The notes: generated by a model from the sequence alone, not told the origin. Counted from the first letter of the stretch, positions 7,333 through 18,556 are shown. The stretch is DNA of 64,000 bases from Bacteroides stercoris ATCC 43183 (GCF_025147325.1 NZ_CP102262.1:3224001-3288000); one strand, 5' to 3'. Numbers and translations: made by a program.

Positions 7333-10300
7333 ATGGGACTACTCAAACCGAATCAAGTTTTGAACAAAGCATATAGACAGGTTGCGATTGAAACAACAGA
7401 TTTTGACTTATTCAAAAATGCCCTTCGCACATTGAGAGACAATATTGTGGATGGGCAAAGAGAACACACGCAAAAAGAACATTTACGTAATTTTCTGAGT
7501 GAAACGTTCTACAAGCCATACTACATGGCTCCCGAAGAAGATATTGATTTGGCTATCCGATTGGATAAAACTATCAAGTCCAATATAGGGTTATTGATTG
7601 AAGTAAAGAGTACCACCAACAAAGGTGAGATGATTTCTAATGACAATCTTAATCGTAAGGCTTTGCAGGAATTATTGCTATACTATCTTAAAGAACGTGT
7701 CAATAAGAAGAACAATGATATTAAATATCTCATCGCTACTAATATTCATGAATTCTTTATTTTTGATGCCCATGAGTTTGAACGCAAATTCTATCAGAAC
7801 AAACAATTACGTCGTGAGTTTCAAGACTTTGTGGATGGACGCAAAACCAGTAACAAAACCGATTTCTTCTATACTGAAATTGCAACAACCTATATTGAGG
7901 AGGTGAAAGATAGCCTTGAATACACTTACTTCAACTTACAAGACTATCAACACCTGCTTGATAGAACAGACAGTAGCGCTTCACGCAAACTTATCGAACT
8001 TTATAAGATATTCAGCGATACACATCTTTTGAAGCTATCGTTCCAAAATGACAGCAATTCGCTCAACCGTGGATTCTACACTGAGCTGCTACACATTATT
8101 GGTATTGAGGAACGCAAAGAGAATAATAAAACCGTGATTGTACGCAAAGCTGTGGAACGGCGTGACGAGGCTTCATTACTAGAGAATACTATTAACCAAC
8201 TGGATGCAGAAGATTGTTTGCGTCACATAAATGGTCGTTTGTATGGGAATGATTATGAGGAACGGTTATTCAATGTTGCAATGGAATTGTGTATTACTTG
8301 GATGAATCGTATCCTTTTCTTGAAACTGTTGGAGGCTCAGATGTTGAAATACCACAATGGAGATGCAATCTATAAATTTCTTTCAATAACTAAGATTCAT
8401 GACTATGATGATCTCAACACACTCTTTTTCCAAGTGCTTGCACGTGACATGGGCAGCCGCACACACTCCATTATGCGTGATTTTGCTTACGTTCCCTATC
8501 TTAACAGTTCTCTTTTCGAGGTGACAGATTTGGAAAGTAAAACAATTAAGATAAACAGCCTTTCACAACGTACGGTACTTCCTGTCTTGGCGAGTAGCGT
8601 ATTACGAAATAAAAAACGCAATCTACAAGTCAACGCATTACCCACCCTGCAATATTTGTTTGCTTTTCTCGACGCTTATAACTTTGCGAGCGAAAGCAGT
8701 GAAGAAGTGCAAGAAGAGGCTAAAACACTCATCAATGCTTCTGTTTTAGGGCTTATATTCGAGAAAATAAATGGTCACAAGGATGGTTCAGTATTCACTC
8801 CAGGCTTTATCACTATGTTCATGTGCCGTGAAGCAATCACCAAGACCGTGTTGCAAAAGTTTAATGGTTATTATGGCTGGAATTGTACCACCCGTATAGA
8901 ACTATACAACCATATTGACAATATAGTCGAAGCTAATGAACTAATTAACAGTTTGCGACTGTGTGATCCAGCTGTTGGTTCGGGTCACTTTCTTGTGTCT
9001 GCTCTCAATGAACTGATACTCTTGAAATACGAATTAGGTATTTTGGTAGATGCTACCGGTAAGCGTATCCGCAAAGCGGACTATCAACTTGCCATTGAAA
9101 ATGACGAGCTGATTGTTACCGATACCGAAGGTAATTTATTTGCTTACAACCCACTCAATGCGGAAAGTCGCCGCATGCAGGAAACTCTTTTCAAGGAGAA
9201 GCGTCAAATCATTGAGAACTGTTTATTTGGCGTTGATATTAACCCCAACTCTGTGAAGATTTGCCGCCTACGACTGTGGATTGAATTGTTGAAGAATGCT
9301 TACTATACGGCTGAAAGTAATTACACTTATTTAGAAACCTTACCAAATATCGACATTAACATCAAATGTGGAAATTCTTTGCTTCACCGATTCGCTTTGA
9401 CAGACAGTATTCAGACCGTACTGCGAGAGTCTAGTATCAGCATCAGCCAATATAAGGAGGCTGTAGCTAAATATAAAAATGCCCAAAGTAAAAGCGAAAA
9501 GCAGGATTTGGAAACGTTTATAACAGAAATCAAGTCGAAACTGAAAACAGAGATCAACCGCCGGGATGCACGATTGGTTAGATTGAACAAACGCCGCTCT
9601 GAGTTGGCAAACTTACAAGCGCCTCAACTGTTTGAACCGACAAAAAAGGAAAAGAAAGCGTCGGACAAGCGCATTGCCGATTTAAAGAAAGAAATTGCGA
9701 CTTTAGAAAATATATTTGAGGAAATACGCTCCAACAAAATTTATCTTGGTGCATTCGAATGGCGTATAGAGTTTCCAGAAGTACTTGATGCCGAAGGCAA
9801 CTTCTTGGGATTTGACTGTATCATTGGCAATCCACCTTACATTCAGTTACAATCTATGGGTAAGAGTGCCGATGTATTAGAATGCATGGGGTACATAACT
9901 TATGCACGCACTGGTGATATTTACTGCCTCTTCTATGAGTTGGGTATGAACCTGCTTACTCCCAATGGTTTTCTTTGCTATATCACGTCTAATAAATGGA
10001 TGCGTGCAGGGTATGGTGAAGCCTTGCGAGGTTATTTCGCAAGCAAGACCAATCCTATTATGTTGGTAGATTTTGCAGGTATAAAAATATTCGATGCAAT
10101 AACGGTAGAAGCAAATATTCTTTTATCTCAAAAAGCAGCAAATATTTTTAACACACAAGCTTGTTTGGTACAAGATTCGAATGGCTTGAATAATTTGAGC
10201 GATTTCGTGCAGCAACAAGGCGTGAAGTGTAACTTTGCAGATTCTATCCCATGGGTGATATTGTCTCCCATTGAACAGAGCATCAAGCAGAAGATTGAGT

Positions 10301-10881
10301 CTGTGGGAATACCCTTGAAGGATTGGAACATCCAAATCAACTATGGGATAAAAACTGGTTTCAATGATGCTTTTATCATTTCTACCGAAAAGCGTGATGA
10401 GATACTAGCGAATTGTCAAACAGAAGATGAACGTGTTCGGACGGCTGAACTTATACGACCGATTCTTCGTGGCAGGGATATCAAGAGATATGAATATGAA
10501 TGGGCGGACTTGTGGATTATAGCCACATTTCCTTCGCGGCATTATGATATAGAAAGTTATCCTGCGGTGAAAAATTATCTTCTGTCAATTGGCATAGAGC
10601 GTTTAGAACAAACAGGAGAAACTCATATTGTTAATGGCAAAAAAATAAAAGCCCGAAAGAAAACTAGTAACGAGTGGTTTGAAACACAAGATAGCATCAG
10701 TTATTGGGAGGATTTTTCTAAGCCAAAAATTGTATGGAAAATAATCGGAAACCAAATGGCTTTTGCATATGATGCCAACAATTATGTAATGAACAATGCC
10801 TGTTATATTATGACAGGCGATCATTTGGATTATCTGTTGGCAGTATTGAATTTTCCAATAACTGAAGTAACCTTCGTGTAA
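7333..10881 (+). pseudogene. Eco57I/type IIG-like restriction-modification protein, 3'-truncated
   Basis: 1182 codons are open. Residues about 60-95 (EEDIDLAI...GLLIEVKST) look like a PD-(D/E)xK nuclease core. The methyltransferase has motif I DPAVGSGHF at about 545-553 and motif IV IIGNPPY at about 829-835, followed by YITSNKWMRAGYGEALRGYF; residues about 710-800 are a charged helical insert. Such proteins methylate adenine in a recognition site and cleave unmodified DNA. The C-terminal target-recognition region starts (IKTGFNDAFII, RPILRGRDIKRYE) but breaks off after LDYLLAVLN, and the last residues read into a truncated transposase on the other strand (junction about 10,855). About 100 or more residues usual in this family are missing, so specificity is probably lost. 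No second R-M subunit is nearby. Confidence 0.8.
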
Positions 10882-11539
10882 TCATACGAGTCTGTGATTT
10901 CCTGCGTTTACGCAGTTTGCTATAAGCAAGATAGGCACGGCGTACATCAAGATACTTGTTACGGGGACGTTGTATGTGCAAGGTCTGGCAATGTTTGCAC
11001 AGATGACGATGAAGCCATACAATACCTTCCCATAAGAGTTTGGTATCAGTAGGAAAACGCAGATGACTTTCATAACAGGTGGCATCGGTCATACAGACAT
11101 GAAGGTTCTCAAGATAAGGTTTCCAATGCTCGGCAAGAATGAGCTGGAGGGGCTCAACGTCAAGGCGATGCGCTAGTTCCTGACGAATTGCACTAACGAT
11201 TTTAGGATTGGTTAGTGGATGAAGCGGATCAATCTGAACACCACAAAACAACTGGTAATGAATATTACCGTTTAAATGCTCAATCAGTTGTGCATCGGAA
11301 AAGTTGGTATAGGACTTCAAGACCATCAAGGCTATTTTACCTTCGGGAGAAAAATAACTTTTACGACCCAAAGCAGAGGACTTCAAATGCATTTGTCGGG
11401 CCAGTTCCGAGAAAGGAAACAGAGCATGGAGGCGACCTAATTCACTCGTTGCAAAACTTTGACGATATTTTTTTAGCATATCGAACTCGGTAAAACCTAA
11501 ACGAGGTTCGATTTCTGAGATTTTTTGTATCTTTACCAT
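10856..11539 (-). mobile_element. Truncated DDE transposase (DUF772-type N-terminus)
   Basis: The start MVKIQKISEIEPRLGFTEFD and the segments LHALFPFSELARQMHL and SYFSPEGKIALMVLKSYTNF match transposases of the IS5/IS1182 kind with a DUF772 N-terminal domain. The first catalytic aspartate is probably in CMTDATCYESHLRFPTDTKL. The gene loses its 3' half at about 10,856, where it meets the truncated R-M gene; the last ~16 residues of the open frame are antisense of that gene. Because both genes are truncated at the junction, this is not a simple insertion but an insertion followed by deletion, or a recombination. It is inactive. Confidence 0.8.
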
Positions 11540-11606
11540 GTGTTTTTATTTTAGATTACCCCCGTTTTGGCCGTCAAACCGTTTTTTTGGGGGAATGCTT
11601 AAAGAT

Positions 11607-11645
11607 ACAAAAAAGGCAACTAACTCGCAATGAATTAGTTGCCTT
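11607..11645 (-). terminator. Hairpin terminator upstream of the truncated transposase
   Basis: An 11-bp perfect stem: AAGGCAACTAA (11613-11623) pairs with TTAGTTGCCTT (11635-11645), loop 11 nt. On the minus strand a T run follows (TTTTTTG, 11614-11608, overlapping the stem base). It lies upstream of the transposase start (11539) and would block transcription entering the element from outside, a common protective feature of insertion sequences. Confidence 0.65.
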
Positions 11646-11729
11646 AAATTTTATTATTTTAGGAATATCCCTGTTTTAATGATTGGTGTCTGGAACTGGT
11701 TGAGGAGTTATACTATAGACATTTACTGA

Positions 11730-11945
11730 ATGTCCCTGTATAGTGTCGATAATATTAAAGAAAAACTTGTTATCTCCCTATATGCCAAAGGAATGAGCGT
11801 GTCAGACATAGAAGAGGAGATGCGTGAAATCTATGAGATAGAACTGTCCACATCAGCTATTTCCATCATCACGAACAAAGTCAACCAGGCTGCTCAGGAA
11901 TGGCAGAACCGCCCTTTGGATCCGGTCTATCTCATCGTTTGGATG
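11730..11945 (+). mobile_element. IS256-family transposase fragment
   Basis: The frame reads SVDNIKEKLVISLYAKGMSV, SDIEEEMREIYEIELSTSAI, SIITNKVNQAAQEWQNRPLD, PVYLIVWM. This is the mid-N-terminal part of IS256-type (mutator) transposases, just before the first catalytic aspartate expected after the Y-x-I-V segment. Both ends are missing. The fragment stops within a few bases of the TAG stop codon of the converging C25-like gene at 11949, so it marks the edge of an old rearrangement at the end of that operon. Confidence 0.8.
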
Positions 11946-11948
11946 ATT

Positions 11949-14141
11949 CTACCTATTTTGACTTTTCAGCCTATTAATTGTTTTGGTAACTTCGTTCATT
12001 AGCTTTTGATTGGAAGTTCTAAATGTGTTAAGTTCTTTGATTATATCTGCTTTATTATAGTATAAATTATACCAGCCTAATGTTTCAGCAGCCAATATGC
12101 GAAGTTCTTCTTCTTGGCTTTCATTTTTTATAATGTTCAGTAATGGCTCAATAGCTTTAGCAATAGGTTTATTTCGGAACCTACTTATTTCGCTTTGTAT
12201 CTGTTTGGTAGTACTTTCCGGACTGTCAATAAGTGCAAAATCTCTTTCAAGTCCTTTCTTTTGGCGAGGAAGGTATTCTAACAATTCATTCACATAGGAA
12301 GAATCGTAGAAAGACCAATCGGCAGCCTGTTTCTTCAATTCATTCAAAGCCATATCATGGTCGAACGTGTTGATAGCACTAAAAATTCTGAAACGATGGC
12401 GGTTTTCATGTCCGCGTAATAAATAGCTTTCTATCCATGCCGGCAACAATTCCGGATTGCAATTCTTTTCAACGTATTCCACCGCATAACGACGGATCAG
12501 TTCATAACTGTCGTTCATGGCTGTCTGCAATACATCGGCAACCTCTGTCGGATAGTTCAAAGCTAATAGGCGTAATGCTTCCAACCGCACAACGAAATAG
12601 TTCGATTCGTGGTAACTTTTCTTCAGCAACTCAACGAGACCACTATAATTTGCCATTGACAATTGACGGAGCGCCATTGCCTGCATGTCAGCCATAGGGG
12701 AATTCAGCTGTTTTTTCCAGAATGTAACATTTCCTTCCTGCGCAACTAAAGCTTGGTTGATGTCCATATCCAGCCCGGCATTATTGGTGAAGTGAAAAGT
12801 CGGGTCACCGATCAGATGATTTTCCAAGAAGCAGGTAAAACGAGTGAACTGCCCGATGCGCATACCGGCAGCTAACAAGCCGAGAAATTCATCCGGCCAT
12901 TTATCTTGAATGGTGTTAACCGTACATCCCATAGTAGCAATGGTCTTACCCTTATTGAATATATAAGAGCCTACAATGTTGTCATCCAAATGGAAAGAAC
13001 CGTTGAAACAAGCATCGAACAATATAAAACGCGCATTAGGAGTCAAAAGACGAATATCTTCAGTATAGATATCCATATTACGGTTTACAATGGAATCCGA
13101 TTTTATTTTCTCCTCATCGAAAGCTTCCGCACACCAACTTTCAGGCACCCCATACTGCTTGGCATATTCTTTGATAGCAGCTTCACGCCCATGTTTCTTG
13201 GCGTATGAAGGCACTTTGCTTCGCAAGAATATTTTGGCATTCTCAATACTCAAATTAATACCGGAACCATTTTCATAGCCATTGATATACTGCATGGTGG
13301 GGCCACCGTGGTGATGGAATAGCATGACATCTAATCCTTCGCGCTGAATCTCGTTCAAGTATAATGGTTTCATCGGATAGCGCATGTTAAAATCATAGAA
13401 CTTCACTGTATTACCCGATTTGAATATTTGCGGCAATTGCTCACGTAAGGCTATTTGCTCACCGCTCCATGCCAAAGGATCTTCAGAATTGTAACCATGG
13501 CCACGGGCCATAGTCAGTTGGTCAAATGCATTTTGCTTTGCTTTTTCGGCAACTGCCTTTTTTAAGTAATCGCGTAGCATCTGATAACGGTTCTCACCTT
13601 CTAAATGTAATGGACGGATACGGGCCGAATAAATATCCGGTGAAATATACTGTTTAGAATCAGCACGCAATGTCATATAATGATAGTCAGGTATCAAACT
13701 GTCTTGTTTAATATAATCAAATTTTAATCCGAAGTCATCATAATAACGGTCGGAAGGAACGCTTGATTTCTGCCAATTGGCTTTGGGAGACCTTTTGAAA
13801 GCCGAAGATAGATGATGTGCATCACGAATCATTGGAATAGGGATGTCACCTATAAATACGCAACCCTCCAAAGGCGTTTTCTCATTCTCATGCAATTTGA
13901 CAAGTTGCTCACGAATAGGTTCGGGCCTTTTCCAATCATCAATTAGCAAGTAAGTACCTAAACCTTCTTTTTCTATACTGGTACGATAAGCATCAATTTC
14001 ACTTTTCGCTTCATCATAACTTTTCTGATCGACTACAATTGCAAAAGTAGTCTTTGTTTTTATACTAGGATGTACAACTGTTTGCGCCTGCATATCCTGT
14101 AAGCACAAAGCGGTAATTGCCAAAAGGATGTATTTATTCAT
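11949..14141 (-). CDS. Secreted C25-like (gingipain-like) cysteine peptidase with HEAT-like repeats, copy 1
   Basis: 730 residues. Sec signal peptide about 1-20 (LLAITALCLQDMQAQ). The N-terminal ~430 residues look like a clan CD/C25 peptidase: VPSDRYYDDF, a His motif LFHHHGG (H278 the likely catalytic residue), a Cys motif ILFDACFNG (C378) and the C25-like tail LIGDPTFHF. The spacing between His and Cys (about 100) is larger than in gingipains, indicating an insertion. From about 460 to the end, repeated helical pairs (MALRQLSMANYSGLVELLKK, YFVVRLEALRLLALNYPTEV, DSYELIRRYAVEYVEKN) look like HEAT repeats, a protein-binding scaffold. No type IX secretion C-terminal domain is seen. Last gene of the operon, 2 bp after copy 2. 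Protease activity is inferred from motifs only; the C-terminus looks complete by comparison with the paralogues. Confidence 0.75.
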   Translation of the reverse strand: MNKYILLAITALCLQDMQAQTVVHPSIKTKTTFAIVVDQKSYDEAKSEIDAYRTSIEKEGLGTYLLIDDWKRPEPIREQLVKLHENEKTPLEGCVFIGDIPIPMIRDAHHLSSAFKRSPKANWQKSSVPSDRYYDDFGLKFDYIKQDSLIPDYHYMTLRADSKQYISPDIYSARIRPLHLEGENRYQMLRDYLKKAVAEKAKQNAFDQLTMARGHGYNSEDPLAWSGEQIALREQLPQIFKSGNTVKFYDFNMRYPMKPLYLNEIQREGLDVMLFHHHGGPTMQYINGYENGSGINLSIENAKIFLRSKVPSYAKKHGREAAIKEYAKQYGVPESWCAEAFDEEKIKSDSIVNRNMDIYTEDIRLLTPNARFILFDACFNGSFHLDDNIVGSYIFNKGKTIATMGCTVNTIQDKWPDEFLGLLAAGMRIGQFTRFTCFLENHLIGDPTFHFTNNAGLDMDINQALVAQEGNVTFWKKQLNSPMADMQAMALRQLSMANYSGLVELLKKSYHESNYFVVRLEALRLLALNYPTEVADVLQTAMNDSYELIRRYAVEYVEKNCNPELLPAWIESYLLRGHENRHRFRIFSAINTFDHDMALNELKKQAADWSFYDSSYVNELLEYLPRQKKGLERDFALIDSPESTTKQIQSEISRFRNKPIAKAIEPLLNIIKNESQEEELRILAAETLGWYNLYYNKADIIKELNTFRTSNQKLMNEVTKTINRLKSQNR

Positions 14142-14143
14142 AT

Positions 14144-16345
14144 TTATAAACTTAATCTTTTGATTGTCTGTTCAAGCTCTGCTTTTAAATCTTCCGGAAG
14201 ATTGGCTGTTTGTTGCATCTTCTTTATTTCTTCAAGAATGTGTGGCCGTTGTACAGAATTAGTAAACCAACCTAATGCTTCGGCCATTACTACACGTACT
14301 TCCTGTGGATTACCGGCATCACGAATTACATTCAAATAATCATCCACGTGGAAATGGAATGTATAGTTACGCACATTGCGGATTGCACTGATACGTTTTG
14401 CTTCCGGTGCAGCTACATCCATCAAGGTCTGATGGACTTTTGCCTCTTGTACAAACATTCTTTCCAGGCTTCTTAGTAATCGTTTTTTCTCTTCGTTTTC
14501 ATTCAAACGGTCAACTTTTGCATAAAAGTCTTCTATTGTCTTTTCTACTTTCTCTTTCGGATAAAGGCTTAAAGCCTTGTTGGCACTCATTTGTACGCGT
14601 AAGCGTTCATTATGTTCGACCAATGCTTCCACAATAGCGGGCAATAAGGAATCGTCACCTACAAATCCAGCATAAATGGCACTTTGGCGAGCTACCATTT
14701 CATAAGTATCGTTCAAACCTTCGCGTAATGCTTCGATGAAGTTGTCGTCCTGATAACGGCTCAACAACTTGATAGCTTCCATACGAACCGTATTGAAGCC
14801 ACTTTCCCGGTACTTCTTCAGGAGCAACGGAGATAATTCCTTTTGGGTATCGGCGTCAGCCAGCATACGCATGGCCAAACTTTGTACATCAGCGTATGGG
14901 CTGTTTAACAAATTCTTCCAATAGGCTTTGTCATCTTTGTGTATTGTTATATCGGTACTTAAAGTATTGGCTTCGATAGGAGCAAAACGGAAAGTGGGAT
15001 CACCAAACAAATGACCTTCAAGTGATACGATTAGCTTATTGTATTGCCCGGCTCGTACACCATGGGACAACAAACCAATCATTTCAATAGTCCAGCGGTC
15101 TTGCAATACGTTACGGGTATTTCCTTGTGCTACTAATGTCTGACCGTCATTAAAGATATATTGTCCTGCTATATAGTCGTTTTCGTGAAAAGAACCGTTG
15201 TAGCACGCATCAAACATTATCATCTTCGGATTAGTGGAAAGATTTCTCTTCATTAAATCTTCCGTTACGATACGTTCATCAGCGTAGTGAAGAGAGTCTG
15301 CTTCCCAGAACTTAGGATTGTCCAGGTCTTTAAAAAACACCTCATTCACTTGTCGTTTTTCCTGCATCTGAATACGTAAGGTGTCTTTGTCACGTTTTCC
15401 AACATGGGACATGACTGCATTATAAAGTGTACTCTTCAACATTTTATAACGATTATTGAAATCAGTGCATGCCAATTCATCATTAATAAGCTGCCCTGTT
15501 GGCATTCCATGTTCATGAAACATAAATAAGTCAAGGTCCTTTCGTTGCAATTCGCTGAATAACTTATATTTCATAGGGTGTTTCATTCGGAAGTTCCAAT
15601 GTTTGAATCCCATTTGACGACCAAAAGCTAATGGAAAGTTCTCCATATAAGCTTTTTCGTCATCCATCCATACAATCAGGCAATCGGAATTGTAAGAAGC
15701 ACCATTGAATGAGAATACCCGATCTAATTGATTATGCTTATCTGCCTTGGCAGCAGCAGCTTTCTTCAGATATGAGGCAATGGCCGCATATTTATCCCCT
15801 TCCTTTTTTTCCGGATACTTGATACGAGCTGAATAGAAAGTAGGATTTAGCCGCTGGGGACTGTCTTCTGTCAATTTGTAGTAGAAATGCTGATGATTTA
15901 CTGAGTCTTGCCTGATGAACTCAAACTTTAAGTTCAGATCATCATAAAAGCGGTCGGTAGGTACGGAAGACTGATCCCAAGGAAAGGCTTTCTCATTCAT
16001 TTTGAATGCAGTAGTCATGTGTTGCGCATTACGTACCAATGCGACAGGCACATCGCCGATTAAAACCAGACCTTCCAATGAAGGGCATTCTTGATATGTT
16101 TTGATGATTATCTGTTTGACTTGATCTGGATTTTGCCAGTCACCGCTGATCAGATAAGTTGCCAAACCATCATCTTCAACCGCAGTTTTGTACTGATGCA
16201 TGGCATCTTTGGTATTTGCATAAGTTTGGTTATCTGTTATGATAGCAAAAGCGGTAGGTTGTTTGACCAATGGCTTTATGACTGTTGTTTGTGCATTTCC
16301 TGCCAATGGCAAAAGAAATGCCAGATATATTATTTTTTTAATCAT
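14144..16345 (-). CDS. Secreted C25-like (gingipain-like) cysteine peptidase with HEAT-like repeats, copy 2
   Basis: About 733 residues from the ATG at 16345 (MIKKIIYLAFLLPLAGNAQT), which gives a clean signal peptide. Same layout as copy 1: VPTDRFYDDL, His motif MFHEHGMP (H279), Cys motif IMFDACYNGSF (C381), then GHLFGDPTFRF. The C-terminal ~270 residues are helical repeats (YADVQSLAMRMLADADTQKE, FNTVRMEAIKLLSRYQD, DTYEMVARQSAIYAG). It begins 6 bp after the stop codon of copy 3, so the three are co-translated as one unit. Divergence among the copies is substantial although motifs are kept, so they probably have separate substrates or form a hetero-complex rather than being a recent duplication. 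Export to the periplasm or surface is expected. Confidence 0.75.
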   Translation of the reverse strand: MIKKIIYLAFLLPLAGNAQTTVIKPLVKQPTAFAIITDNQTYANTKDAMHQYKTAVEDDGLATYLISGDWQNPDQVKQIIIKTYQECPSLEGLVLIGDVPVALVRNAQHMTTAFKMNEKAFPWDQSSVPTDRFYDDLNLKFEFIRQDSVNHQHFYYKLTEDSPQRLNPTFYSARIKYPEKKEGDKYAAIASYLKKAAAAKADKHNQLDRVFSFNGASYNSDCLIVWMDDEKAYMENFPLAFGRQMGFKHWNFRMKHPMKYKLFSELQRKDLDLFMFHEHGMPTGQLINDELACTDFNNRYKMLKSTLYNAVMSHVGKRDKDTLRIQMQEKRQVNEVFFKDLDNPKFWEADSLHYADERIVTEDLMKRNLSTNPKMIMFDACYNGSFHENDYIAGQYIFNDGQTLVAQGNTRNVLQDRWTIEMIGLLSHGVRAGQYNKLIVSLEGHLFGDPTFRFAPIEANTLSTDITIHKDDKAYWKNLLNSPYADVQSLAMRMLADADTQKELSPLLLKKYRESGFNTVRMEAIKLLSRYQDDNFIEALREGLNDTYEMVARQSAIYAGFVGDDSLLPAIVEALVEHNERLRVQMSANKALSLYPKEKVEKTIEDFYAKVDRLNENEEKKRLLRSLERMFVQEAKVHQTLMDVAAPEAKRISAIRNVRNYTFHFHVDDYLNVIRDAGNPQEVRVVMAEALGWFTNSVQRPHILEEIKKMQQTANLPEDLKAELEQTIKRLSL

Positions 16346-16351
16346 GGCCAA

Positions 16352-18526
16352 TTAATTTTTAAGTCTGTAATATGTACGGTCGGCTTCTTCACGAAGGTTC
16401 TCGGATAAGCTCTTATCTTTTCTCAGTTGATCGCATACCCGAAGGATGTCAGGCTTCCGATAAGAATGAGTGAACCAAGCAAAAGCCTCCAATAAACAGG
16501 TTTTTAGCTTTTCACTTTCACTGGAGTCGGTAAGTAAAGCCAAGAGGCCGTCTACACAGGCATGTGCCATATGATTTTTCAGAGAATTGCAATAAAGGAT
16601 GCGCCAACGTTCGGAAGTTTCTTTGCTTAATAACTCTTTTTGCATGCTACGACTATTATTGGCATTCTCCAAAACCTTACGCATCTCCTCCTTGTCTTGC
16701 AACACATAGGTCTCAGCCATTACTTTATCAATTGCCGCCTGTACGGCTGCCTGATCAAAGACTTGAAGCCCCAAACTCACATTAAATGCCACACGCTCGG
16801 ATAGGTTGTCTTCTACATAGGCTTTGATTTGCGGATAAACATACTCGTTCAGTCCCACATGTTGCATCATACGAACAGAGGTGCGACGAATAAATTCATA
16901 GGAATCCGTAATGGCCAAGTGTAAGACTTCCCGGAAGTTTTTGTCACTAATCTTCTCAAGCAATGCCAAGCAGGTGAAACGTACCATCATGAACGAGGAA
17001 GTTTCAAAAGTTTTTCTTAATAAATCAGAAATACCCGGATAGTCATTGCGATAAAGGTTGTGCAAAGCAAAATTCTGTATGTCGGCATAGGGCGACTGTA
17101 ATAACTCCAACATGCGGGACTCGCTATATGGTTCTTTGAACAAAGCATTGGCATCTACCTCATTGATAGATTGAAAACGTAGAGTAGGGTCACCGGTAAT
17201 GTGCGATTCGAGAATATTCGTCAATTTAGCCCATTGCCCCACTCGTGCTCCCATACCTAACAGGCCGAGCATCTCGTTTGCCATTTTATCTTGCAGTACA
17301 TTGACTGAATTGGCAAAAGTAGTTACGCATTTTCCTTCCGACATGATATAACGTCCGGCAATGTAATCTTTTTCCCGGAAATCACCATTATAGCATGCAT
17401 CGAAAATTACCATACGGCTATTAGGCTTAAACTCTGTAACTTCCGACAGGATAATACCGGTGCGCAGGTCTAGTAAAGAATCTTCTGCAATTACTTTGGG
17501 ATCATCATAGCCTGCAATCCAAGTAGTGTCCAAACCGTATGTGTTTTTCATCATATCCAGCATTTCGTCGAAAGACTTTTTGTTGTTTTGCTTTCTACGC
17601 GCTAAACCACGATAATAGTACTTCATTGCATCTACATGAGCATTCCACCTATTAGTAGCGGGACTACCGGAAAGATATTGACGTTCGGGCATACCATGCT
17701 CATGAAAAATAGACAAGTCCAGATCTGTGCGTTTCAGCATATTAATGACATCGTCCTTGGGATAATCGCTGAAATTATAACGGATGAAACGGGCCCGTCC
17801 CTCTTTATCGAATACGCCCGGCATTTGTTCGCGAATAGTAAAGGTTTCCGGTGTCCATGCAGTCAATGAGTTAGAGTAAGAGCCATCACCTGTATAGGAG
17901 AAGAATTGGTCTAATTTATTGTTTATCTGGTGCTCAGCCACCACTTTTTTAAAATAGCGGCTGATTTGCGCATGCGGTTCTTCGCCGTTATCAACAGCTT
18001 TGACACGTGCAGAATATATGTCACACCGAATTTGCTGTGGAGATTTTATAGCCAAATTATAATAGAAGAAATTATTTTCGACACTGTCCTGTTTCAAAAA
18101 ATCGAATTGTAGGTCGAAATCATCGTAGAAACGGTCGCTGGGCACTGAAGAATCTCTCCAGTCATTGTTTTTCTCATCCATTTTAAAAGCGGAAGTCATA
18201 TGCTGGGCTTTGCGGAGCATTGGAATAGGGATATCACCGACAAATACCACTCCTTCCAATTTATCCTTTTTGTAGAGCTTAACAATAACTTTCTTTACAT
18301 CTTCCGGTTTATTCCATTCATTGTATACGATGAACGTAGGCAACCCTTCCATTCCTAGAATCTCCTGATAGGCTTTAAGCTCGGCTTCACAAGCCTGAAA
18401 TGTCCCTTTATCTGTAATTACAGCAAAAGAGGTGTCCTTTACTTTCACAGCCGGTTTAACAAATGTCTGTGCCCGCAGAGATAATATGCTGCAGAGCATC
18501 AAACTTCCAGTTATTAATTTACGCAT
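16352..18526 (-). CDS. Secreted C25-like (gingipain-like) cysteine peptidase with HEAT-like repeats, copy 3
   Basis: 724 residues, signal peptide about 1-19 (LITGSLMLCSILSLRAQ). Peptidase-like part: VPSDRFYDDFDLQFDFLKQD, His motif IFHEHGMPERQ (H277), Cys motif VIFDACYNGDF (C378), ESHITGDPTLRF. HEAT-like C-terminus from about 455 (YADIQNFALHNLYRNDYPGI, SFMMVRFTCLALLEKISDKN, DSYEFIRRTSVRMMQHVGLN). First of the three paralogues in transcription order, 30 bp after the DUF6850 barrel gene. All three keep both putative catalytic residues, which argues for enzymatic activity rather than a purely structural role. Possible tasks are cleavage of host or dietary protein for uptake through the linked TonB receptor, or processing of surface proteins; the sequence does not decide between them. 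Confidence 0.75.
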   Translation of the reverse strand: MRKLITGSLMLCSILSLRAQTFVKPAVKVKDTSFAVITDKGTFQACEAELKAYQEILGMEGLPTFIVYNEWNKPEDVKKVIVKLYKKDKLEGVVFVGDIPIPMLRKAQHMTSAFKMDEKNNDWRDSSVPSDRFYDDFDLQFDFLKQDSVENNFFYYNLAIKSPQQIRCDIYSARVKAVDNGEEPHAQISRYFKKVVAEHQINNKLDQFFSYTGDGSYSNSLTAWTPETFTIREQMPGVFDKEGRARFIRYNFSDYPKDDVINMLKRTDLDLSIFHEHGMPERQYLSGSPATNRWNAHVDAMKYYYRGLARRKQNNKKSFDEMLDMMKNTYGLDTTWIAGYDDPKVIAEDSLLDLRTGIILSEVTEFKPNSRMVIFDACYNGDFREKDYIAGRYIMSEGKCVTTFANSVNVLQDKMANEMLGLLGMGARVGQWAKLTNILESHITGDPTLRFQSINEVDANALFKEPYSESRMLELLQSPYADIQNFALHNLYRNDYPGISDLLRKTFETSSFMMVRFTCLALLEKISDKNFREVLHLAITDSYEFIRRTSVRMMQHVGLNEYVYPQIKAYVEDNLSERVAFNVSLGLQVFDQAAVQAAIDKVMAETYVLQDKEEMRKVLENANNSRSMQKELLSKETSERWRILYCNSLKNHMAHACVDGLLALLTDSSESEKLKTCLLEAFAWFTHSYRKPDILRVCDQLRKDKSLSENLREEADRTYYRLKN

Positions 18527-18556
18527 GTTTTGTAATATAGATTTCGTTATGTAGCA

